NCBI GenBank assembly: GCA_003133245.1
Contig: PKWM01000012.1
Span: forward strand, 1-64,000
Length of the DNA: 64,000 bases
Direction: 5' to 3'
Origin: Rhodoferax sp.
Lineage (GTDB): Bacteria; Pseudomonadota; Gammaproteobacteria; Burkholderiales; Burkholderiaceae_C
Shown here: in pieces, positions 37,177-45,481 of the stretch
Layout: every line of letters starts with the position of its first letter
Numbering within the stretch: position 1 is the first letter of the stretch
Notes under the pieces: generated by a model
Databases searched by the model: none
The model's input: the letters and a program-made list of their open reading frames with translations, nothing else
Told to the model about the DNA's origin: nothing
Made by a program: the position numbers and the translations under genes

Positions 37177-37364
37177 GGCTTCAAACTCCAAAAGTAAAGT
37201 TAACAACAAATTCGCGTTGCTTTGGCTTGGAGGCGTCGGCGAACGCTTTAGCAGATTTGTCAAAGGTTTGACAAGGCACAATGGCGGTTTTCAAAGGGCC
37301 GCTCCTTGTGTGTCGCCCTGCAAGTAGTTCCGTAACTCAGCGACGCGCAAATTCTATCCGACTC

Positions 37365-38195
37365 ATGATGCCCCTATTCAAACTGTTGGCGCTATTGCCT
37401 TTGTGGCTGGCTCATGCACTGGGCTGGAGCCTGGGTTGGTGCGTGTTCGGCGTCTCAGGCGTTTATCGCCAGCGCTTTCTGGCCAATGCCCGCCAGGCCG
37501 GGATGGGCTGGCGGCAATGGCTGGCTGCAGTGGGTGAGAGCGGCAAGCTGGTGGCTGAATTGCCGCGCTTGTGGCTGGGGCAGCCTGTGCCGGTCGAGTG
37601 GGTCGGTGCCGAGCTTGTCGAAGCGGCGTTGGGGCGAGGCCGTGGCGTGCTGTTTTTGACGCCGCATCTGGGCTGCTTTGAAGTCACGGCGCAAGCCTAC
37701 GCGCAACGCTACGGGCGGTCGCACAAAGCCATGACCGTGTTGTTTCGTCAACCGCGTCAACCCTGGTTGCGTGCACTGGTGACAGTTGCGCGCTCGCGTC
37801 CTGGTCTGCACACGGCACCGGCTACTTTGGCGGGTGTCAAGCAAATGATCAAGGCCTTGAAACGGGGCGAGTCGCTCGGCCTGTTGCCGGACCAGGTGCC
37901 GCCGTTGGGCATGGGCGTGTGGCTGCCGTTTTTTGGCCGCGACGCCTACACCATGACGCTCGCGGTGCGGCTGGCGCAGCAAACCGGCGCTGTTGTATTG
38001 CTGGCCTGGGGCGAGCGCTTGTCGTGGGGGCGGGGGTTTCGCGTGCACGTGCAACCCTTGGCCACTGCCTTGCCCGCCGACAATGCGCAGGCGGCCACGC
38101 GCGTCAACCAGGCGATGGAAGCCCTGATTCGTCATTGTCCGCAGCAATACCTGTGGGGCTATGCGCGCTACAAGCAGCCGCGCCAGGAGCTTTGA
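37365..38195 (+). CDS. Lipid A biosynthesis acyltransferase (LpxL/HtrB family)
   Basis: A 276-residue membrane-bound acyltransferase that adds a secondary acyl chain to lipid A. It has an N-terminal hydrophobic helix and LTPHLGCFEVTAQAYAQRYG, a divergent HX4E-type motif (H-LGCF-E). GLLPDQVPPLGMGVWLPFFG follows, with the conserved DQ and GVxxPFFG segments. The ATG at 37365 fits the hydrophobic start. Its stop overlaps the ATG of the next acyltransferase by one base (TGATG). Confidence 0.9.
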   Translation: MMPLFKLLALLPLWLAHALGWSLGWCVFGVSGVYRQRFLANARQAGMGWRQWLAAVGESGKLVAELPRLWLGQPVPVEWVGAELVEAALGRGRGVLFLTPHLGCFEVTAQAYAQRYGRSHKAMTVLFRQPRQPWLRALVTVARSRPGLHTAPATLAGVKQMIKALKRGESLGLLPDQVPPLGMGVWLPFFGRDAYTMTLAVRLAQQTGAVVLLAWGERLSWGRGFRVHVQPLATALPADNAQAATRVNQAMEALIRHCPQQYLWGYARYKQPRQEL

Positions 38196-39073
38196 TGTTC
38201 AGCCGCATATCGACTTGGCTCTGGATTGTGCTGATGCACGGCTTGGCGCACCTGCCGCTGGCCTGGCTGCGTGCACTGGGGACGCTGTTGGGCTGGTTGC
38301 TGTATGCACTGGTGCTGCCGCGGCGACGTGTGGCACAGACCAATCTGCGCTTGTGTTTCCCGCAGCTATCGGGGGCGCAAATTCGTTCTTTGACGCGGCG
38401 CACCTTCGTTCATTTTGCCCAAGCCTGGCTGGATCGCGGCTGGCTCTGGCATGGCGCGCCCGAGGTGGTGCGGCGGCGTTTGAAGTTGACCGGTGCCGTC
38501 GATGAATTGAGGGGTCATCAGCCGACGGTCATTTTTGCGCCGCATTTTGTCGGGCTCGACGCCGGCTGGAGCGCTTTGACCCAGGCCTTGCCCAGGCGTT
38601 TCATCACCATTTACACGCGCCAGTCCAACGCCAGCATGGATGCCTGGATGCTGGCGGGTCGCCAGCGTTTCGGGCAGGCGCGGCTGTTCGGCCGGATCGC
38701 TGGTGTCAAGCCTGTGCTAGCGGCATTGCGCGCAGGGAACCCCTTGTACCTGCTGCCTGACATGGACTTCGGCGTGGAGGATTCTGTTTTTGTGCCGTTT
38801 TATGGCGTGCCGACGGCTACTGTGCCGTCCCTGTCGCGCTTTGCCAGATTAGGCCGTGCCAAGGTGGTGCCGGTACTGACCTGCTTGACGCGCGCCGGTT
38901 ATGAAGTTCAGGTACTGCCCCACTGGGAAGATTACCCGAGCGACGATGTGGTGGCGGATACGGCACTGATGAACCAGCGCTTGCAGACCTACGTAGACAC
39001 CATGCCGGATCAGTATTTTTGGGTGCACAAGCGCTTCAAAAACAGACCAGCAGGGATGCCTGCGGTGTATTAA
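38195..39073 (+). CDS. Second lipid A acyltransferase (LpxL/LpxM family)
   Basis: A 292-residue paralogue of the previous protein. The HX4-type motif reads FAPHFVGLDAGWSALTQ, with Asp in place of the usual acidic Glu. The acceptor-region motif is LLPDMDFGVEDSVFVPFYGV. The frame is open from 37919 on a shadow of the upstream gene, and ATG 38195 is the coupled start. Two tandem acyltransferases after metK are typical of Burkholderiales, where dapF usually follows. Here repeats and a cassette cluster follow instead. Confidence 0.9.
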   Translation: MFSRISTWLWIVLMHGLAHLPLAWLRALGTLLGWLLYALVLPRRRVAQTNLRLCFPQLSGAQIRSLTRRTFVHFAQAWLDRGWLWHGAPEVVRRRLKLTGAVDELRGHQPTVIFAPHFVGLDAGWSALTQALPRRFITIYTRQSNASMDAWMLAGRQRFGQARLFGRIAGVKPVLAALRAGNPLYLLPDMDFGVEDSVFVPFYGVPTATVPSLSRFARLGRAKVVPVLTCLTRAGYEVQVLPHWEDYPSDDVVADTALMNQRLQTYVDTMPDQYFWVHKRFKNRPAGMPAVY

Positions 39074-39095
39074 CGTGAACCGACTCCTGCGCCTC

Positions 39096-39124
39096 GTCAT
39101 CGCGAGCGCAGCGCGGCGATCCAT
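39096..39124. repeat. REP-like repeat half-unit (GTCATCGCGAGCGCAGCGCG)
   Basis: A single arm of the GTCATTGCG...GCGATCC repeat family seen at 4233-4290 and 7560-7624, located just after the second acyltransferase gene. Confidence 0.5.
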
Positions 39125-39145
39125 GGCCCCACTCTATCCTCCCCG

Positions 39146-39177
39146 CCCCTTTCCCGCCCCGCCGGGCGGGAAAGGGG
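39146..39177. repeat. Perfect 14-bp stem, 4-base loop hairpin
   Basis: CCCCTTTCCCGCCC pairs exactly with GGGCGGGAAAGGGG across a CGCC loop. No T-run follows on the plus strand, so it is not a classic terminator. It may act as a 3' RNA-stability or REP-like hairpin after the acyltransferase operon. The remaining bases to 39278 hold no gene. Confidence 0.75.
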
Positions 39178-39278
39178 AGCCAACTCCCATATTTGGCCGC
39201 GTGTTTGAAGTCAGGAAGTACAAGCTCGAAAGGCACGTTAAGACGAAGCTCCGCGCGGCTTCACGAGAGACTGGCGCG

Positions 39279-39363
39279 AACGTGTTGTTCTGAGGCAGGC
39301 CACCGCGAAGTTTCCAGTGGCACGATGCTGGCGGCCCCCGTCCGCAGCAACAAAGGGTTAGCC
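39279..39363 (-). other. attC-like integron recombination site 1
   Basis: Core triplets AAC (39279) and GTTAGCC (39357-39363) bound an 81-85-bp imperfect palindrome. The arms AACGTGTTGTTCTGAGG and (inverted) AACCCTTTGTTGCTGCGG align with single-base gaps, the usual asymmetry of attC. It begins at the stop codon of the minus-strand gene at 39358-39912, as an attC should. Confidence 0.5.
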
Positions 39364-39912
39364 GACATCGGCAAGTTGCTCCGCCAGAACTCTCCTTGCA
39401 ATGGCAAGGCGGGCTACGCGGGGTGTCTGCCGGAGATCACCAAACACCTCAAGTACTCGGTTATAGGGCTCAACTTTTGGATCAAGAGTCAGCGCATGGC
39501 AAGCAAGGTACCAAAGCTGTAGCACCGACTCTTCCATAGATAGAGTTCCGAAGTTACACAGATTCATGACTGCCCAGAACGCCACAGACTCGGTGTCTTT
39601 TGGGTCGAAGTCGAATGTTGCAGCGTGGTCGTCGCGCGCATGTTTCAGGAAGTTCTGGGGTTTGCGCATGACCTGAAAGTACTCGCTTGCCGAGATTTTA
39701 TTTGCCTCTTGGGCGAACTTGTCCCATGAATTGTCCGGATGAAGTTTCTCGACAAGATCGGTAATGATCACGGATGCCGCGCCAACCAGCGTGTGGACAG
39801 CGACAGGGTCGTCCTCATCAAAAAGGAGGCGGATTGCAACCTTCAGCTGCCGGCGCGCCGCATCAAGCTTACTGAGGTGGATGGGTCCGTCCATTGGGTC
39901 GCTAGCTTCCAC
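39358..39912 (-). CDS. Unrecognised cassette-type protein
   Basis: A 184-residue soluble protein that I do not recognise. It is helical, with AARRQLKVAIRLLFDEDD, VHTLVGAASVIITDL and NFLKHARDDHAATFDFDP as its most distinctive stretches. The NFLKHA element occurs in some uncharacterised bacterial proteins. The TAA stop is the start of an attC-like site. It lies 15 bp after the lipoprotein gene, so both probably travel as one cassette. Confidence 0.6.
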   Translation of the reverse strand: MEASDPMDGPIHLSKLDAARRQLKVAIRLLFDEDDPVAVHTLVGAASVIITDLVEKLHPDNSWDKFAQEANKISASEYFQVMRKPQNFLKHARDDHAATFDFDPKDTESVAFWAVMNLCNFGTLSMEESVLQLWYLACHALTLDPKVEPYNRVLEVFGDLRQTPRVARLAIARRVLAEQLADVG

Positions 39913-39927
39913 GCTGTAAATGTGGCC

Positions 39928-40512
39928 CTATTGAGGCTGCGAGGTAACTCGGTACTCGATGGAATTCGGACTGACTGACAAGATTTCGACCAAGTAGCCT
40001 GAGATCGGAACCCGCCGCTCGCTAGGAGCGAGCCGAATGGCGATAGTGTCAGAGGGAATGGCGATGTGATACGCGGAGCCAGAGCTGATGGTTGTTGCGC
40101 TGCCCACTGAACGGCCTACGCCGGACACTTGCGTGTTTCCGCCGGATATGGCTGCGGTACCAGACATGGTGGTGTTTGCAGACCCCGATGTGAAAGACAT
40201 TGGCGTGCGGGTGAGCGTGGTCTCGTTGGACATGACCTGAACGTCCTTCCGATACAGAACTACCTGCCCGTCGGGCTCGACGCCAGCGAAGCGGACTTCC
40301 GAAAAACCTTCATTGGTCTTTCTTCCCCAAATGTCGGCCTTGCCAACGACGTTCGTAAGACTTCGCTCTCGATCAATTCGGAGCACGACGTCACCCGGTC
40401 CCGCCAACAGCGCCTTTCCCAAGGCTTGCTGCGTGGACGCACTGCGTTCGATTGAGCCGCAGCCGCAGAGCGTTGCGACGAATAGCGTGGAAAGCCAGAA
40501 GCGTAGGTTCAT
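39928..40512 (-). CDS. Putative lipoprotein, cassette-type
   Basis: A 194-residue protein with a signal peptide MNLRFWLSTLFVATLCG followed by a CGSIERS lipobox-like site. The mature part has an Ala/Gly/Ser/Thr-rich middle (TSGSANTTMSGTAAISGGNT). I do not recognise the family. ATG 40512 is chosen over the open frame to 40572 because of the signal peptide and an AGATC/GGAG-type ribosome site just upstream. The IS at 40561 begins 48 bp upstream, so its promoter now comes from the IS or its own short leader. Confidence 0.6.
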   Translation of the reverse strand: MNLRFWLSTLFVATLCGCGSIERSASTQQALGKALLAGPGDVVLRIDRERSLTNVVGKADIWGRKTNEGFSEVRFAGVEPDGQVVLYRKDVQVMSNETTLTRTPMSFTSGSANTTMSGTAAISGGNTQVSGVGRSVGSATTISSGSAYHIAIPSDTIAIRLAPSERRVPISGYLVEILSVSPNSIEYRVTSQPQ

Positions 40513-40560
40513 TAGATCTCCGATTCTTAGAGTTTTCGTGATGAAACCTTGGGAGCTAAC

Positions 40561-42350
40561 GAGGCTGTGCAAAAACCCTGTTTGCGCGCAGCGCCAACAG
40601 GTCCATCGGATACGGATTTAATTTCATTGTTTCGCGTCCCTTTGTTTCGTGCTTAGTTTTTGTTGCGCCCATTTTCGCATCGGTGCGGTCTGATCAAGCC
40701 CTTGGAAGCCCGGCTGGCTCATCTTTCCCCCGTCATTGGTACCCATGGTGCGCCATCTTCTCAATGTTGTGTACCAAACAGAACAAATTCCACTGTGTGC
40801 AGACCTTGGCCTTGCTGCGCAGCGTGAATCGACTCAGGCGCTTGTTGTGCCGGATGTTGCCAAACACCGGCTCCACGGTGCCAACGCGCTGACTGTACAG
40901 CTGTCTGCCCCTGGGTGAATCTATGGCTCGCTTCATCAGCTCCGTGGCCTCATGTGGGCTGGGCTGGTTCTTCACGAAGAGGGCCACTTGCCTGACCTGT
41001 GTACGCTGTGGATAGCGCAGACATTGGCGTCTGTGTTGGCAAGACCCACAGCTTGATTTGCTACCGGTGAACTTGTGGTGCGTGCGGCCATTGACCACGC
41101 AGTGGCTGCCATTGCTGTACAGGTGTTGGCCAGCCGGACAGATGCAGGTGTTGGTACTTGGGTCATGCGTAAAGTCCGAGGGTCGGTACAGCCGAATCGG
41201 TGTCTCTTGCCCGGTGGCGCGCTTGTCATACAGTGGGTCGGCCTTGGCTTTGTGTTTGCCCTGGTCTTTGAAGCGCTCATCACGCTGACGCATTTGGTTG
41301 TCAGCGATCATGGCCGGAATGTTGCCCGCTTTGAGCGCAGCGATGTTGTCGTTGCTGTGATAGCCCGCATCGGCAGTAATCAAGGTGTGCTCTGCACGCA
41401 CGACATTGCTTTGTTGGATCATGGGTACGAGCATGCTTTGCTCGGAACCCGAGCCGATCACGTCAGCAGCCACTATCACCTGGTGGCTGCTGTCTACAGT
41501 AGCCTGGGCCGCATAGCCCTGGATCACGCCCTTGCTGGTGGCCATCTTGGCGCTGTCGGGATCGGTGATGTTGGTCTTGAGCTCCTGGCCCTTACGGTTG
41601 AGCCGCCTGGATGAACGGGCGACAAAGTCCCGTGTGGTCTGGGCTTCTTTGTGCAGGGCATCGATGCGGGCCTGGCGTTGGACGTTCACATCCACTTCTT
41701 GGGTGCTGCTGTCCTGGCTTTGATGCAGGCTGATGATTTTGTCTGCGGCCTTTTCCAGCCGAGCGGCGCGGTGCAGCAGCTCGGCGTGTGTCCCACTGCG
41801 TTCTTTGCTGGCGTTGGCGGGAAGCTTGACGCCGTCGATGGCAAACATCTGACGCCCGATCAAGCCCAGGCGGTCACAGGTGAGCAGCACCTGGGTGAAC
41901 AAGGGTTTGATTTGTTCGCCGAGTTCGCGCACGAATTTGGCGATGTGGGTGTAGCTGCGTTGGCTGTCGCCACTCAGGGCAATGAACTGGACGTTGTGCA
42001 GGCATGCATGTTCGATGACGCGGCTCGATATCAGACCTCGACTGTAAGCCAGCAACACGATCTTGAGCATGACGCGCGGGTCGTAAGCACTGGCGCCGAC
42101 CTCATCGTTTTTGAATCGTGCATCAAGCGCCGATAAGTCCAGTTCGTGATCGACCAAATGGTCCAGAGCAAATTCAAAGGTACCTGGCTGAATTTGCTCT
42201 GAAAGTACCACGGGTAACAAGCGTGGATTGCGGTCTACAGGTTTGTAGCGGGCCATGGCATTGAGGGTAAAACGCGATGCCTGCATAACGTTTTTGTCAC
42301 CGAACCGGCTGACGCAATTGCCGCCTTGGAGGGGGTTTTTGCACAGCCTC
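40561..42350 (-). mobile_element. Complete IS1182-family insertion sequence
   Basis: A 1790-bp element with 18-bp matching terminal inverted repeats (GAGGCTGTGCAAAAACCC at 40561-40578 and inverted at 42333-42350). It holds one intact transposase gene. AAC flanks both ends (40558-40560 and 42351-42353), a possible 3-bp target duplication. It is inserted exactly at the GTT/AAC core of an attC-like site. The intact gene and matching ends suggest recent arrival. Confidence 0.85.
40733..42286 (-). CDS. IS1182 family transposase
   Basis: A 517-residue DDE transposase starting MQASRFTLNAMARYKPVDRN. The catalytic Asp-containing FAIDGVKLPANASKE, the second Asp in LITADAGYHSNDN and the C-terminal VGTVEPVFGNIRHNKRL (with the Glu) are the IS1182 landmarks. 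A CxxxxCPAGQ...CGSCQHRRQCLR zinc-like insert is typical too. The open frame extends to 42382 across the IS end, but ATG 42286 is internal to the element and matches the family. No frameshift or stop is seen, so it may be active. Confidence 0.9.
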   Translation of the reverse strand: MQASRFTLNAMARYKPVDRNPRLLPVVLSEQIQPGTFEFALDHLVDHELDLSALDARFKNDEVGASAYDPRVMLKIVLLAYSRGLISSRVIEHACLHNVQFIALSGDSQRSYTHIAKFVRELGEQIKPLFTQVLLTCDRLGLIGRQMFAIDGVKLPANASKERSGTHAELLHRAARLEKAADKIISLHQSQDSSTQEVDVNVQRQARIDALHKEAQTTRDFVARSSRRLNRKGQELKTNITDPDSAKMATSKGVIQGYAAQATVDSSHQVIVAADVIGSGSEQSMLVPMIQQSNVVRAEHTLITADAGYHSNDNIAALKAGNIPAMIADNQMRQRDERFKDQGKHKAKADPLYDKRATGQETPIRLYRPSDFTHDPSTNTCICPAGQHLYSNGSHCVVNGRTHHKFTGSKSSCGSCQHRRQCLRYPQRTQVRQVALFVKNQPSPHEATELMKRAIDSPRGRQLYSQRVGTVEPVFGNIRHNKRLSRFTLRSKAKVCTQWNLFCLVHNIEKMAHHGYQ

Positions 42351-42427
42351 AACGTGCAGCTTGAGGGGCGCGGAGGCAGCAAGCGAAGCTTGCTGGCGGA
42401 GCATCCCTCTCGAAGCGTTTGTTAGGC
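42351..42427 (-). other. attC-like site 2, split from its outer core by the IS
   Basis: The plus strand runs from AACGTGCAGCTTGAGGGG to CGAAGCGTTTGTTAGGC. The arms are inverted copies with extra bases on one side, and the centre is a clean CAGCAAGC/GCTTGCTG stem with a GAA loop. The GCCTAAC core contains the stop of the minus-strand gene ending at 42422. The second core lost its neighbour: GCTAAC at 40555-40560 now lies on the far side of the IS. Confidence 0.65.
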
Positions 42428-42901
42428 ATGCGGCGCTCCCCATATTGGAGCTTCTGCCTTTGGCGAATATGTCTCTAGGGCGGCTTCTGAAGCAGCATGC
42501 ATTCTCATACCCAGAAGAATTCCCATGCTCTCGAACGTAGACAAGAGAAAGTAGATTTCTTTCGCCGAAGTTTTGACTGAGTCGCCGTACGGTCCGTCTT
42601 CGATGCGGGCGAGATAGCCCAAGAAGTCGTCGTGCTGATATTCGCGCTTTGGAAAATTGTTTGCGCGTAACAGCCCCAGGAATTTATTGACCATCAGCTT
42701 CTTGCCATAGAGGCGCCAGGAAATAACGCTGCCGATGGTTTCAATAACGCTAAAGAAAAGCCTGACTGCAATCAGCACCCCAAACGCAGCCCAGAATTGT
42801 TCTGAGCCTCCATCAGCAAGTGCCATATACGCCCAAGACACAAGCAAGTAGGGGACGAAGGAAAACAGGGCGATGATGATGTAGGCACGAGCGTCTTTCA
42901 T
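42422..42901 (-). CDS. Unrecognised two-helix membrane protein, cassette-type
   Basis: A 159-residue protein with two N-terminal membrane helices (IIIALFSFVPYLLVSWAYMA and FGVLIAVRLFFSVIETIG) and a soluble C-terminal region of about 90 residues. No recognised domain. Its stop is embedded in the attC-like core GCCTAAC. It follows the next gene by 18 bp, suggesting a two-gene cassette. Confidence 0.6.
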   Translation of the reverse strand: MKDARAYIIIALFSFVPYLLVSWAYMALADGGSEQFWAAFGVLIAVRLFFSVIETIGSVISWRLYGKKLMVNKFLGLLRANNFPKREYQHDDFLGYLARIEDGPYGDSVKTSAKEIYFLLSTFESMGILLGMRMHAASEAALETYSPKAEAPIWGAPHA

Positions 42902-42919
42902 TGCGATTTCCCTTTGGTA

Positions 42920-43552
42920 TTAGGTCTCGTCGCGCGGAAGATCGGAACGAATAGGCCGGCATTCTTCGATGTAGGGGCTTAAGGTGATAGGGAAATAATG
43001 ATGTCCCATCGGAGCCATAGGTCGTTGACCAGTCCGATCAAAGGCACCGACATCTCTGCTTCTAACGTCTCGAAGTTCCTCCATGGCGTCTGCTCCAATT
43101 GTCGTCGCGAACGCATTCTGAATAAGCTCGATAGATCGTGATGCCAGTTCCGCCTCCTGGCCGTAGGTAGATGCCTTGGCCTCACCGCCTGATTCCAATG
43201 CCAGAAACCGCGCGGTTTTTGCCCGCGGAAGCAGCTCGATGTAATCGCGCCAGTCGCGTCGGAGCTTCTTCGTGTATTCATCATCGTATCGGTGTGTAGC
43301 GATCAAGCTGTTGAACCATTTGCACATGAGGTTCCAGTATATGTAGGCGTCCCTTCCGCGAATGCTATCAGGGAGGTCGGAGTCGGCCGCAAGACGGCGT
43401 TCAAAATCTGCTTGTAGTCGGACAAGCCCTTGCTCGCTCAAAGGACTCGTATCTGCGGTATCCCGCTCACTGACGGTTTCGCGGGTCGCGCGACGCCTGA
43501 ACCACCACGCAGTTACAGCTACGGAAGCGAATATGAGAAAAAGATATTCCAA
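42920..43552 (-). CDS. Unrecognised membrane-anchored protein, cassette-type
   Basis: A 210-residue protein with an N-terminal membrane helix (YLFLIFASVAVTAWWF), a charged linker and a helical soluble part (AYIYWNLMCKWFNSLIATHR, LRRDWRDYIELLPRAKTARF). I do not recognise it. Its start lies 44 bp from an attC-like site, the spacing expected for the first gene of a cassette. With the next gene it may form a membrane-bound pair. Confidence 0.6.
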   Translation of the reverse strand: MEYLFLIFASVAVTAWWFRRRATRETVSERDTADTSPLSEQGLVRLQADFERRLAADSDLPDSIRGRDAYIYWNLMCKWFNSLIATHRYDDEYTKKLRRDWRDYIELLPRAKTARFLALESGGEAKASTYGQEAELASRSIELIQNAFATTIGADAMEELRDVRSRDVGAFDRTGQRPMAPMGHHYFPITLSPYIEECRPIRSDLPRDET

Positions 43553-43595
43553 AGGCGTCTCCAGAGAATAGTGTGAGGTGATTGTCAGTTGTGAG

Positions 43596-43679
43596 GCCTA
43601 ACGATTAGCGTTTATCTGCCGCGCTGCGATGCTGATAGAAACCAAAAGCGCCTCCCGCAGAAGATAAATCTTGTTGGAC
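43596..43679 (-). other. attC-like integron recombination site 3
   Basis: Consensus cores GCCTAAC (43596-43602) and GTTGGAC (43673-43679) bound 84 bp of imperfect palindrome. The arms share TTTATCT and a GCCGC/GCGGG-type stretch with extra bases on one side. It ends the cassette cluster; from 43680 to 43868 there is no gene. Confidence 0.6.
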
Positions 43680-43868
43680 TGAACCGCTTGCTCAAGCGGT
43701 CACTATAGGGGATTGAAAGCTTCATCCACCCATTGGGTCAAATTATGACCGCGTTTGAGACCAAAATAGATTGGCCTCAAACCCACGCAGCTATTGGTTT
43801 TCGCTTGAAAATAAACCGTTCACCGGACAGTAGTGGCTCTGACCCCAAAAATCCGGGCTTGTGTGTGT
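43680..43868. other. Intergenic stretch with repeat motifs, no integrase
   Basis: The stretch holds a TTTGAG...CTCAAA hairpin near 43753-43780 and a GGCTCTGACCCC repeat arm at 43829-43845. There is no integron-integrase gene or fragment, so an attI/intI end is not visible on this side. Confidence 0.5.
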
Positions 43869-44780
43869 TTATTTCGTCAGAAAAGCCGCAATCGACTGCG
43901 CAACCCGTTGCGGTTGTTCATGCACGATCCAGTGTGTGGCATCGGCAATGGGCTCAAGCGTCAGATGCTCCACATGCTGATCGAGCCCATCGATCAAGGC
44001 TGGCGGCAAGGCAATGTCCTTCATGCCCCAGATCACCAGCGTGGGCAGACTGACGCGCAGCATGGCGAGCGGCAAATCAATGGCAGCGGCAGCGCTGTCC
44101 TCGGGACGCGGTGTTCGCAGCGGCGAGGCCCGGTACAGATTGCAGCCACCGGTGAGGCCTGCGGCCCAGACTGCGCGGTATTGCGCCTTGACTTCTTCAG
44201 TGAGCCAAGCTGGCGCTTGTGTTCCATCCTGACTGTGAGTCAGGAATTCCCAGAGGCGGTGGTAATCGTCCTGCGCCAGCAGTTTCTCTGCGTCCGGACG
44301 AATCAAAAAGTTCATGTAAGCGCTGGCCGTCTGCTGCGCCGGGTTGTTTTTTAGCTCGCGCAAAAACGTGCCCGGATGGGGTGAGTTGATGATCACCAAC
44401 TGACGCATCAAGTGCGGCAACTGGTTGGCCAGATTCCAGGCCACGGCACCACCCCAGTCATGCGCTACCAAGGCAGCCAGTTGACCGCCGGAGGTCTCAA
44501 TTGCGATCAGCGCGGCAATGTCTTGCACCAGGTGTTTGGTCCGATAAGCGCTGACCTCGGTGGGTGCGCTGGACTGCTCGAAGCCACGCAGATTGGGCGC
44601 CACACAGTGGTAGCCACCGTTCTCGGGTCGCGAGAAAAATTCCAGCATGAAGTCCCAGACAAAAGCCGCTTCCGGAAAACCATGCAAAAACATCAGCACG
44701 GGTTGCCCGCGCTCACCGCAGGCGCGACAACTCAGAGTGATGCCATGCGGCAGGGCTTGCAAATAGGTTTCGATCGTCAT
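43869..44780 (-). CDS. Alpha/beta hydrolase, epoxide-hydrolase-like
   Basis: A 303-residue alpha/beta hydrolase. The oxyanion region is FLHGFPEAAFVWD, the nucleophile elbow AHDWGGAVAW uses Asp (epoxide hydrolase or dehalogenase type), the acid is in WGMKDIALP and the catalytic His in DATHWIVHEQP. Substrate unknown. ATG 44780 overlaps the engB stop (ATGA), so it is translated from the engB transcript. Confidence 0.85.
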   Translation of the reverse strand: MTIETYLQALPHGITLSCRACGERGQPVLMFLHGFPEAAFVWDFMLEFFSRPENGGYHCVAPNLRGFEQSSAPTEVSAYRTKHLVQDIAALIAIETSGGQLAALVAHDWGGAVAWNLANQLPHLMRQLVIINSPHPGTFLRELKNNPAQQTASAYMNFLIRPDAEKLLAQDDYHRLWEFLTHSQDGTQAPAWLTEEVKAQYRAVWAAGLTGGCNLYRASPLRTPRPEDSAAAAIDLPLAMLRVSLPTLVIWGMKDIALPPALIDGLDQHVEHLTLEPIADATHWIVHEQPQRVAQSIAAFLTK

Positions 44781-45481
44781 GCAGCAAGTGAAATCACGGG
44801 GTGCGCCCATAGCCACAGCAGCGTTGCTACTTCGTCAATTCCCTGGCGTTTGGTCGCCGAAAACAGCCGCACTTCACCGCCACCGGCTTGGAGTTGCATG
44901 ATGGAGAGCGCCTTGCCTTGCTCGGATCGGGTCAGCTTGTCGGCCTTGGTGAGAATCACCAAAAATTTAAGGCCCTGTTCCACCCGGGGGCGGATGATGT
45001 CGAGCAGGATTTCATCGAGCTCGGTGAGGCCGTGGCGCGGGTCGCACATCAGCACAATGGCTTTGAGGTTTTCCCGCGTGACCAGGTAGTTGGCCATGAC
45101 TTGCTGCCAGCGCAGTTTGTCCTGTTGCGGCACCGCCGCGTAGCCATAGCCGGGCAGATCGGCCAGCACGGCATCCATCACCCCTTGCTTGCCCAGCGCG
45201 AAAAGGTTGATGTGTTGGGTGCGGCCCGGTTTTTTGGAAGCAAAGGCCAATTGCTTTTGCTGCGTCAGCGTGTTGATGCAAGTCGATTTGCCGGCGTTGG
45301 AGCGCCCGACAAAAGCAATTTCTGGCAAGTCCAGCGCAGGCAGGAATTGCAATTGCGGTGCAGTGGTGAGAAATTTGGCGGTGTGCAGCCAGCCCAATGC
45401 GATCACAGCAGCGCTTGGGTCGGTGCGGTTCGGAGCGGTTGTCTGGCTGGCCAAAGCCGGTGGGCTTGAATGGGTGGTCAT
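44777..45481 (-). CDS. engB: Ribosome biogenesis GTP-binding protein EngB/YsxC
   Basis: A 234-residue GTPase needed for large ribosomal subunit assembly. It shows G1 GRSNAGKSTCIN, G3 DLPGYGYA, G4 TKADKL and G5 SATKRQGID. ATG 45481 is preferred to the open start at 45544 because it gives the usual short Ser/Pro/Thr-rich leader before PEIAFVGRSN. The 213-bp gap to msrP holds a CCTGCC/GGCAGG hairpin near 45590 and likely two divergent promoters. Confidence 0.95.
   Translation of the reverse strand: MTTHSSPPALASQTTAPNRTDPSAAVIALGWLHTAKFLTTAPQLQFLPALDLPEIAFVGRSNAGKSTCINTLTQQKQLAFASKKPGRTQHINLFALGKQGVMDAVLADLPGYGYAAVPQQDKLRWQQVMANYLVTRENLKAIVLMCDPRHGLTELDEILLDIIRPRVEQGLKFLVILTKADKLTRSEQGKALSIMQLQAGGGEVRLFSATKRQGIDEVATLLWLWAHPVISLAA

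Noticed and set aside
37177..37364. Possible SAM riboswitch upstream of metK
   Set aside because: I could not find the pairing or conserved core of any SAM riboswitch class I know in this short divergent region.
39146..39177. Rho-independent terminator
   Set aside because: The stem is strong but there is no T-run on either strand after it.
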